Shown one piece after another: positions 57,576 through 64,000 of a DNA stretch of 64,000 nucleotides. Under the pieces are notes generated by a model. That model was not told where the DNA came from. It saw only the letters and a list, made by a program, of their open reading frames with translations, and made no database searches. Position numbers and translations under genes: made by a program. Origin of the DNA: Woeseiaceae bacterium (GTDB lineage Bacteria; Pseudomonadota; Gammaproteobacteria; Steroidobacterales; Woeseiaceae); assembly GCA_021773135.1 (NCBI GenBank), contig JAJFKP010000006.1, positions 1 to 64,000 on the forward strand. The letters run 5' to 3'. Position 1 is the first letter of the stretch. Each line of letters begins with the position of its first letter.

Positions 57576-57697
57576 TTGTGCTGAAAACGGGACGGTATTA
57601 TGTCGAACGAGGGAAGTGCCGGTCAGGACTGCCGCTATACTAAATCGGCACTGTCCCAAACAATAAAACTAACCAGCGGACAGGGTTGGAAACTACA
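57576..57697. repeat. Gap with a REP-like inverted repeat
   Basis: GGGAAGTGCCG (57611-57621) and CGGCACTGTCCC (57646-57657) form an 11-bp imperfect stem whose core GGGACAGTG resembles the element at 347-424. A TATACT inside the loop could be a -10 for the next gene. Confidence 0.45.
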
Positions 57698-58390
57698 ATG
57701 GCGATAACGATCGAGCGTGACCGGGGCATCCAGCGCCAATCCGAGGAAGAGTTCGGACTGGAGTGTCCGTATTGCGGCGTTTATGCTCACATGGCGCCGC
57801 AATCCGTGCCGGATTTCGACAAGCTCGAAGAAACGCGTCCCAAGCATGTCGGCCTGGTTTATCAATGCGACGCCTGCGCGGCACCCGTGTTCCTGCGATT
57901 TGCCGTAAAACAATTCAGTGAAAGCAAGATCGAACTTTATCGGAATTTCATTGAATTGGAACGGCCCAAAGAGCGCTTCCAGTTTTCTTACTTGCCGAAT
58001 CGTACGGAAGTGATTTTTCGCGAGGCGCTCGCCTGTTATTCCAACAACCACTTCAATGCTTTCGCATCAATGTGCCGCAGGGCTGCAAATAGTGCGTTTG
58101 AGGCACTTGGCGAAAACGGAAAATTGCGCGCTTTTGATGAAGTCATGATGGCGCAGGACATTGCGGAACTAGATGACGTCAGTTTTGAACCGATCAAAAA
58201 AGTCCTGTTTGAGCATAGCGAAGGAGAGGACCTGCCCCTGCTGAATCGGGCCCAGGCTGGCGTTCTTCTGGAAGTCACGAAGGACATGTTCTATCAATGC
58301 TTCGTCCGGCGCGGAAAACTGACGCGCGCCATCAAGGTACGGCGATTCTTCGTTCAGGAAGCCAATGGCGGACTGAGTAATTCCGCCTGA
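57698..58390 (+). CDS. Zinc-ribbon and DUF4145-like protein
   Basis: This is 230 residues from ATG 57698 (a TTG four codons earlier is possible). The N-terminus has a zinc ribbon, CPYC near residue 24 and CDAC near 56. The middle (SNNHFNAFASMCRRAANSAFEALGENGKL) resembles the helical DUF4145 domain, which often occurs next to restriction or defence genes but also alone, as here. No nuclease or DNA-binding motif is seen. It ends directly against the stop of the next, convergent gene. Confidence 0.6.
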   Translation: MAITIERDRGIQRQSEEEFGLECPYCGVYAHMAPQSVPDFDKLEETRPKHVGLVYQCDACAAPVFLRFAVKQFSESKIELYRNFIELERPKERFQFSYLPNRTEVIFREALACYSNNHFNAFASMCRRAANSAFEALGENGKLRAFDEVMMAQDIAELDDVSFEPIKKVLFEHSEGEDLPLLNRAQAGVLLEVTKDMFYQCFVRRGKLTRAIKVRRFFVQEANGGLSNSA

Positions 58391-58780
58391 CTAGTTCATG
58401 TCCTGCGGCGGTGCCGGCGCCAGCGCTTCTGTATCGTCCACAACGTCAATTTTGTCCTCTTCAACGGGTAAATCTTCGCGAGCTGCAGCGGACACGCCAC
58501 ACTCCCATCCCATTTCGAGGAGCTTGCCGACGAACTCGGTCATTTTCGCCTCGCAATAGCCTGCCTCATTCAACGCGCGCCAAAGAACCTGCTGCTGTCC
58601 GGGTGCTTCGTCATCTTTGTAGTAATGTACTTCGCAGGGAACGGTCACGCCGGTTTCATGCATGATTTCTACGCGGCGCGTTAAGCCGCCCATCTTGCAC
58701 GCGTAACTTTCAATACCCTGCGCATACGACAGAACCGGTATCAGCAGTGCCGGGATCAGCACCAATAATTTCTTGATCAT
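58391..58780 (-). CDS. Small secreted protein of unknown function
   Basis: This is a 129-residue protein with a clear signal peptide (MIKKLLVLIPALLIPVLSYAQG). The mature part has four cysteines (YACKMGG, VPCEVHYY, GYCEAKM, WECGV) that could form two disulfides in the periplasm, and an acidic C-terminus (EEDKIDVVDDTEAL). The family is not recognised. Convergent with the DUF4145-like gene, with no bases between the two stops. Confidence 0.7.
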   Translation of the reverse strand: MIKKLLVLIPALLIPVLSYAQGIESYACKMGGLTRRVEIMHETGVTVPCEVHYYKDDEAPGQQQVLWRALNEAGYCEAKMTEFVGKLLEMGWECGVSAAAREDLPVEEDKIDVVDDTEALAPAPPQDMN

Positions 58781-58883
58781 GCCAAACTCCTGAGTGTTTT
58801 TTGCGTCCTGCTAATCTGAGTGAAAAAGCCGTCTTCGACTATAAACCATGTTTTAACTGTGCTGCGGTATGTCCGTAACGCGG

Positions 58884-60005
58884 TCATTGTGTTGGCGACA
58901 TCCAGTCTGAAAGCGGTTTGAAACGACCGTCCTCGAGTTCGCAGATGAAACCTGACTCCTGCGCGTGATGATCGGTTGCGGAGAAGTTTACCGGCGGCAG
59001 GATGCCGCCACTATCCCAGTTGTGGATTGATTCCATTGCATCGAGAAAGCGGTCCTTTGTCAGGTTTTCGCCGGCGCGGCGCAGACCTTCGACAACTAAC
59101 TGACCGAAAACGTAGCCGTACAACGAATATCGATTTGCCGGATGCCCCGGATAATATTTCGCCAGCAATGATCGATACGCAGCAATTCCCGGTGCCGAGC
59201 TTTCGTTGGGATCAGGATAGTGGCAAAAGCCTATGGTCCCCTCGGCCTCGCCTCCGGCGACATTCAGATACTGCTCATCGGTCAATGGGCCGGCGGAAAC
59301 CAGTCGAACGTTCCAGGCAAGCGCTGCTTTTGCGTCGATTGCCTTGCGGGCGCCAGCCGGATACAACGCCATCAATACGACATCCGGCTTGTGCGCGGCA
59401 AGATCGGACATTTGCCTGATCGCATGGTCTGCGTTATTGGGCAGAGCCTGCGCGCCGACGAATTCGTAACCGAATTCGCCAGCCAGCGACGCAGCACGCT
59501 TCCTGAAGAACTCACCGTAGATGTTGGGCGCATGTATCACAGCAATGGAATTTACGCCTCGTTCCTCTGCCAAATAGCGGAGCATCACGCGAGACTCCCC
59601 GGCGTATCTTGGGTAGGACGTAAACACGTGCCGCTCGCCATCGACAGTCAATAATGCGGTGTGCGGAAACAGGTACGGCACCTGGTTCTCCATGGCGTAC
59701 TTTCCGATCCGAACAGACGCCGGGCCGCCGAAATTAAACAGCAAAAATGCGCCGTCTTCCTCGACCAGCCGCCGGGCATTTTCGACGGCCTGCTCGACCG
59801 GGTTTTCGCGACCGCGTGAGTAGGCCACGATCTGCAGGCGCCGACCGTGGATTCCGCCCAGGTCGTTCACCTGGCTTACCACGAGCTGCATCCCCAGGTT
59901 CTCTTCATCGACGGAGAAAGAGTTCGCTGGACCCTCCATACCAATGACGATGCTGTCAGGCGTGACCCCCTGGGCAAGCACGATCAGTAGTAGTGACGTG
60001 AGCAT
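58884..60005 (-). CDS. Periplasmic binding protein of the branched-chain amino acid (LivJ-like) type
   Basis: This 373-residue protein has a short N-terminal hydrophobic leader (MLTSLLLIVLAQG) and the type I periplasmic-binding fold: DSIVIGMEGP, QVNDLGGIHGRRLQ and AAHKPDVVLMALYPAGARKAI. No permease or ATPase genes are adjacent, so the partner transporter or sensor is elsewhere, or the protein acts as a receptor. It starts 13 bp after the esterase stop and is probably co-transcribed with it. Confidence 0.85.
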   Translation of the reverse strand: MLTSLLLIVLAQGVTPDSIVIGMEGPANSFSVDEENLGMQLVVSQVNDLGGIHGRRLQIVAYSRGRENPVEQAVENARRLVEEDGAFLLFNFGGPASVRIGKYAMENQVPYLFPHTALLTVDGERHVFTSYPRYAGESRVMLRYLAEERGVNSIAVIHAPNIYGEFFRKRAASLAGEFGYEFVGAQALPNNADHAIRQMSDLAAHKPDVVLMALYPAGARKAIDAKAALAWNVRLVSAGPLTDEQYLNVAGGEAEGTIGFCHYPDPNESSAPGIAAYRSLLAKYYPGHPANRYSLYGYVFGQLVVEGLRRAGENLTKDRFLDAMESIHNWDSGGILPPVNFSATDHHAQESGFICELEDGRFKPLSDWMSPTQ

Positions 60006-60018
60006 GTTTGCTAAACCT

Positions 60019-61746
60019 CTAATATCTCCACGACGTTACATCAGCGCCTGCAGGCGCGGTCGTTAGCAGCCTGTCGAGGATGCGTGGAATATACATCGTG
60101 TTGTAGCGCAGCCTGGAAATGTAATTCGGGTTTTCCTGATCGCCGTTCCAGCAGTGCTCCTGTCGATCCCCGTAATCTATGAATCCGTCGTAATAAGGAT
60201 CGCTCGTGTTCTCCAGGAAATCCTCCAGCAGGTATACGGCATTGTTCAGGTGAAAGTTGTCCATATCGCCCACGAAAACGTGCAGCTTACCGGTCAGTTT
60301 CGGCCCCAGCGTTTCCCAGTCACGCTCTAGAATGTGGCGCATGTCATAATTCTCTTTCCAGTAAGCGGCCACCTCGTGATCTATTTCGCCGGTCTTCTTG
60401 TCCCAGATGCGCATCGGGTAACCGTCGGCGCCCATTGGGGAGTAAACCGCTTCCCACGCGTCCCACTGCCCGCCCGACCGACTTTTGTCGCCGATTACGA
60501 GTTCCATGTGATTTTCGTCTTCCATCGTTACGCTGATGTTGCCCAGATAGTCACGATAGGCAGGACGTTCAACGGTATTGAAAGCGCCGATCATCCGATA
60601 GGCATTCTGATTTTCGTAAATATTCGTCGCAGAGTAATGCCTGAAATCCAGTGAATCGGGGCAGGCCGCAAAGGTGCCATTGAATTCGTCCGGATAGAGC
60701 ACCTGCACGCCAAAAGCCTCCCACCCGCCGGTTGAACCACCGTAAAGAAAACGTGCCCAGCCTGCTCCGATGCCGCGAAACTGCTCTTCAATATGGGGAA
60801 TCAGCTCGTAGGTAATTGCGTCACCGTACGGTCCCATACTGGCAGAATTCACCGCGTAGCTGTCATCGTAATACGGGTTGGCGTGCTGTACCTGGATGAT
60901 CAGCATGCGTGGCATGTCCGGGCCTGTCCACTGTTGGTAAAAGTCGTAAGCCTCCTGCTGCCTGATACGATTGTAGCAACTGACGTTGTCGCGCTCGTTG
61001 CGCACGCATTCCAGGTTGGCGTCAGGCGGTTCGGTTCTGAAACCGGCGAAATCGGCGGGAAAATGCCCGTGAAATACGGCCAGCGGGTAACGGGCCTCTG
61101 GATGCTCATCGAATCCTGCCGGCAACAGTACGTGCGCCCCCAGAAACATATCGCGACCCCAGAATTCGCTGAGCATTTCGCTTTTAATTTTTATGTGTTT
61201 GACGAACTCCGTATCTTCCGGCGGAACAATCGATTCGATGACCTGATCCAATACGATCGGCACGGGCAATGAGGTTGCAGTAACGCTGAGCATGCGGGGT
61301 TCACTGTAAAGATTCCCTGGCGACGATTCCCATTGCTGTCCTTCACCCTGGTCCATCGGCAGTTTCACTATTTTGCCATTGCCCAGGGTGAACGTGTCGT
61401 ATTTGTGCAAGACCGCCTGGACAAAATATTCGCCGGGCGGCACGTCTGCCAGACTGTCGTGCGGATAACCGAATACAGAATCGTCCAGGATGACTGCCTC
61501 GCCCGGAGCAAGGCCGTCAACGTTCATGCCGAACATTTGCACTGCATCGACCCCCGGACGCACTTGAAAACGAGGTTCACTGGAATCATCTTTTGACAAC
61601 AGCAGCAACAGCCGTCCGTCGAGTGTCTCTGGCGATGCTGCTGCGGAAAATGACAACGCAAACGCCGCGGATTCCGGCGCAGGCGTCTCTGCGGGTTGGC
61701 AGGCACCGAGCGACAGCACAAACAGTAAAGTCAGAAATTTTTTCAT
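60019..61746 (-). CDS. Lipoprotein alpha/beta-hydrolase (esterase-like)
   Basis: This is 575 residues from ATG 61746, which begins an ideal lipoprotein signal MKKFLTLLFVLSLGAC with Cys16 as the acylated residue. The second half has the esterase core: LAVFHGHFPADF, then the nucleophile elbow YGGSTGGWEAFG, and likely acid and His residues later (VGDMDNFHL). An N-terminal beta-sandwich-like region precedes it. The substrate is unknown. It is upstream of the orphan binding protein and 58 bp downstream of purL. Confidence 0.75.
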   Translation of the reverse strand: MKKFLTLLFVLSLGACQPAETPAPESAAFALSFSAAASPETLDGRLLLLLSKDDSSEPRFQVRPGVDAVQMFGMNVDGLAPGEAVILDDSVFGYPHDSLADVPPGEYFVQAVLHKYDTFTLGNGKIVKLPMDQGEGQQWESSPGNLYSEPRMLSVTATSLPVPIVLDQVIESIVPPEDTEFVKHIKIKSEMLSEFWGRDMFLGAHVLLPAGFDEHPEARYPLAVFHGHFPADFAGFRTEPPDANLECVRNERDNVSCYNRIRQQEAYDFYQQWTGPDMPRMLIIQVQHANPYYDDSYAVNSASMGPYGDAITYELIPHIEEQFRGIGAGWARFLYGGSTGGWEAFGVQVLYPDEFNGTFAACPDSLDFRHYSATNIYENQNAYRMIGAFNTVERPAYRDYLGNISVTMEDENHMELVIGDKSRSGGQWDAWEAVYSPMGADGYPMRIWDKKTGEIDHEVAAYWKENYDMRHILERDWETLGPKLTGKLHVFVGDMDNFHLNNAVYLLEDFLENTSDPYYDGFIDYGDRQEHCWNGDQENPNYISRLRYNTMYIPRILDRLLTTAPAGADVTSWRY

Positions 61747-61804
61747 CCACCTGCCCTCCGCCATCGGTAACCTTGTATTGTTCGTTGCCAGGTTTGGAAA
61801 CCCG

Positions 61805-64000
61805 TCAAGACACTGCCACCCGCGCGTTGCGAAACAAGCGCAACCATGGCCCTTCTTCTCCCCAGTCAGCTGGATGCCAGGAATTTTGCATAGTCAGGGC
61901 AACTCTCTCGGGATGCGGCATCATGATCGTGACGCTGCCATCTTCGCTGGTCAATCCGCAAACGCCATCAGCAGAGCCATTCGGATTGACGGGGTAACGG
62001 GTAGCGACTCCGCCGTAATTGTCTACATAGCGCAACGCGACCGGCGCCGCGCTTCTGGTTGCTGCATCAGCAAACACTGCTCGACCTTCACCGTGCGAGG
62101 TCGCTATCGGAATTCTTGAGCCGGTCATGCCCGTAAGAAACAGTGAGTTGGAATCGGTGACTTCAACCAGATTTACTCGCGCTTCAAATTGTTCCGACTT
62201 GTTGCGCAGAAACCGCGGCCAGTGATCGGCGCCGGGAATCAGTTCACGCAGATGCGCAATCATTTGACAACCGTTGCAAACGCCCAGGGAAAAAGTATCT
62301 GTACGTGCAAAAAAGGCGGCGAACTCATCGCGAAGGCGGCTCTGAAACAGGATGGATTTGGCCCACCCACCGCCGGCACCCAGAACGTCGCCGAATGAGA
62401 AGCCACCGCAGGCAACAATGCCCTGATAATCTGCCAGGCTGTCACGGTTGCTGGTCAGATCATGCATGTGTACATCGACCGCATCGAAGCCTGCGCACAT
62501 AAACGCCGCAGCCATTTCGTACTGGCTGTTGACTCCCTGCTCCCTGAGAACAGCAACCCGCGGTTTCTGGCCGCCAACCAGGGGTGCGGCAATATTCTCT
62601 GACGGATCAAAAGTCAGTGCCGCATTTAAGCCGGGATCATCTACATCAAGGATTGCATCATATTCCTCAAGCGCAGTTGCCGGATTATCGCGCATCGCCT
62701 GCATGCGCCAGGTCAGCTCCGACCACGCGCGTTGCAGATCGACTCTGCCAGCCCTGAAGACGACGTTGTCGTCGTTGTACAAGGTTAACTGGTCGTCGGG
62801 TTCGACCCTGCCAATTTCAACCCAGCCCGCGCCGCAGTCGTCGAGCAGTGCAAGAGCTTGCGGAAGATTGCTATCGGCAATCTGCAATACCGCCCCAAGC
62901 TCTTCGTTGAACAGCTGCGCCAGCAGATCCGAATCGGATCCGGCCAGACGAAGTGAGGCCCCCAAGTGTCCCGCGAACATCATCTCCGCTACTGTCGCCA
63001 GTAAGCCGCCATCGGACCGGTCGTGGTACGCCAGGATCAGTTCGTGTTCACTAAGCACCTGGATAGACCGGAACAGACTGATGAGTTGGTGTGCGTGGTC
63101 TAGGTCCGGCGTCGCGCCGCCAAAGCGTTCGAACACCTGGGCCAGGCATGATCCTCCGAGCCTGGTCGCGCCAGCCGAAGCATCAACGAGCAACAGCGTA
63201 CTGGGTTCATCAACTGAGCGCAGTTGCGGCGTTAAATGTCGCCGCACGTCCGTCACCGGCGCGAACGCTGAAACGATCAGTGACACCGGCGCAACCACGT
63301 TGTGCTCGCCCTGGCCGTCTTCCCAGCGTGCTCGCATTGACAACGAATCCTTGCCAACCGGAATTGCGATCCCCAACTCACGGCACAGCTCGGCGCCGAC
63401 CGCCTCGACCGTATCGAAAAGGTTTGCGTCCTCACCGGGATGCCCTGCCGCCGCCATCCAGTTTGCCGATAGTCGGATCTGGCCTATGTCGGTTATTGCT
63501 GCTGCCGCAATATTCGTTACTGCTTCACCCACCGCCATGCGTCCGGAAGCGGGTGCATTCAATGTCGCCAGTGGCGTACGTTCGCCCATGGCCATCGCCT
63601 CACCGCTCACACCCCGGTACCCGCTCGCCGTGATCGCTACATCGCTGACCGGAGTCTGCCAAGGTCCTACGAATTGGTCGCGCACGGTCAGTCCGCCGAC
63701 CGTTCTGTCGCCAATGTGAATGAGAAACGTTTTATTAGCGACCGCAGGAAAGCGCAGCACTCGATAAATCGCTTCTTCAAGTTCAATTCCCGACAAATCC
63801 AGCGGCGCGGATGGACGACTGAGCCGAGTTACATTGCGCGTCATCCGCGGTGCTTTGCCCAGCAACATTTCCATTGGCATGTCGACAGGCCGATTGTCGA
63901 ACTCGACATCATTAACGACCAGCTGCTCATCCTTGGTCAGGACGCCGATGACCGCATGCGGACAATTTTCCCGCGCACAAAGCTCGCCGAATTCTTTGGT
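61805..64000 (-). CDS. purL: Phosphoribosylformylglycinamidine synthase, partial (5' end outside window)
   Basis: This is the C-terminal 731 residues of the large single-chain PurL (about 1290 in relatives). The frame is open through the window edge; the ATG at 63880 is internal, because the upstream codons read CARENCPHAVIGV...FDNRPVDMP, a conserved PurL segment. The synthase domain continues with GEAMAMGERTP, GKDSLSM and YHDRSDGGL. The glutaminase domain near the C-terminus has LREQGVNSQYE, GGFSFGDVLGAGGGW and the nucleophile Cys in GVCNGCQM. It makes FGAM in purine synthesis. Confidence 0.97.
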   Translation of the reverse strand, partial: TKEFGELCARENCPHAVIGVLTKDEQLVVNDVEFDNRPVDMPMEMLLGKAPRMTRNVTRLSRPSAPLDLSGIELEEAIYRVLRFPAVANKTFLIHIGDRTVGGLTVRDQFVGPWQTPVSDVAITASGYRGVSGEAMAMGERTPLATLNAPASGRMAVGEAVTNIAAAAITDIGQIRLSANWMAAAGHPGEDANLFDTVEAVGAELCRELGIAIPVGKDSLSMRARWEDGQGEHNVVAPVSLIVSAFAPVTDVRRHLTPQLRSVDEPSTLLLVDASAGATRLGGSCLAQVFERFGGATPDLDHAHQLISLFRSIQVLSEHELILAYHDRSDGGLLATVAEMMFAGHLGASLRLAGSDSDLLAQLFNEELGAVLQIADSNLPQALALLDDCGAGWVEIGRVEPDDQLTLYNDDNVVFRAGRVDLQRAWSELTWRMQAMRDNPATALEEYDAILDVDDPGLNAALTFDPSENIAAPLVGGQKPRVAVLREQGVNSQYEMAAAFMCAGFDAVDVHMHDLTSNRDSLADYQGIVACGGFSFGDVLGAGGGWAKSILFQSRLRDEFAAFFARTDTFSLGVCNGCQMIAHLRELIPGADHWPRFLRNKSEQFEARVNLVEVTDSNSLFLTGMTGSRIPIATSHGEGRAVFADAATRSAAPVALRYVDNYGGVATRYPVNPNGSADGVCGLTSEDGSVTIMMPHPERVALTMQNSWHPADWGEEGPWLRLFRNARVAVS

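Noticed and set aside
62448-63719. 423-codon plus-strand open frame
   Set aside because: It lies wholly inside purL on the other strand; purL matches its family throughout, and the plus frame is low-complexity Ser/Ala-rich shadow text.

Overview
This window comes from a gammaproteobacterial chromosome of moderate GC, probably a free-living aquatic or sediment lineage. The evidence is the gene order: clpP-clpX-lon-hupB, purF-cvpA-dedD-folC-accD-truA-fimV-asd-aroC-prmB, and glyA-nrdR-ribD-ribE-ribBA-ribH-nusB-thiL-pgpA, together with FimV proteins, an EF-P/EpmA pair and FeoAB. A Woeseia- or Chromatiales-like relative would fit, but genus and family cannot be fixed from sequence alone. Nearly all of the window is housekeeping DNA. 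No prophage, transposase gene, CRISPR array or rRNA operon is visible.

Layout. Positions 1-330 hold tRNA-Val and tRNA-Asp with a terminator and a train of hairpins. Positions 539-7185 (minus) hold the proteostasis block hupB, lon, clpX, clpP and tig. Positions 7293-10840 (minus) are a tRNA region (Leu, Lys, His, Arg, Pro) that also carries an orphan asparagine-synthetase-like gene, a tandem 76-nt repeat array, a broken tRNA-His copy and a 15-nt repeat. Positions 10945-12299 (plus) encode a secreted cyclophilin and LpxH. Positions 12394-26804 (minus) hold miaE with an overlapping Ser/Thr kinase gene, then the purF-to-prmB block.

Positions 26917-30303 (plus) encode a copper-delivery pair (Sco1, PCuAC), then psd, epmA and a free methionine-R-sulfoxide reductase, facing efp on the minus strand. 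Positions 31147-35696 (plus) hold a FimX-like c-di-GMP effector and a second FimV-like protein, with a CRP/Vfr-like palindrome between them. Positions 35745-39905 (minus) encode topoisomerase IV. Positions 40102-42504 (minus) form a rubrerythrin / Fe-S oxidoreductase / DUF3501 cluster, and xseB stands alone at 42672. Positions 42916-45334 (minus) are feoAB under a Fur box. Positions 45647-54056 (minus) are the glyA-riboflavin-nusB-thiL-pgpA block, ending in a kinase with a cyclic-nucleotide-binding domain.

Positions 54175-58390 hold an HDAC-family gene divergent from ettA, then two poorly characterised genes. Positions 58391-64000 (minus) hold a secreted small protein, an orphan periplasmic binding protein, a lipoprotein esterase and the 3' two-thirds of purL, which runs off the right edge.

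Two themes connect genes across the window. The first is surface motility and second messengers: two FimV proteins, a FimX-like protein with degenerate GGDEF and EAL domains, two eukaryotic-type kinases (one with a pseudo-receiver, one with a cNMP domain) and a near-consensus CRP-like site. The second is oxidative and metal stress: rubrerythrin cluster, feoAB, Sco/PCuAC and fRMsr. The least explained DNA is the tRNA neighbourhood, where two tRNA genes have a second copy of their 3' end nearby and a 76-nt unit is repeated more than five times.
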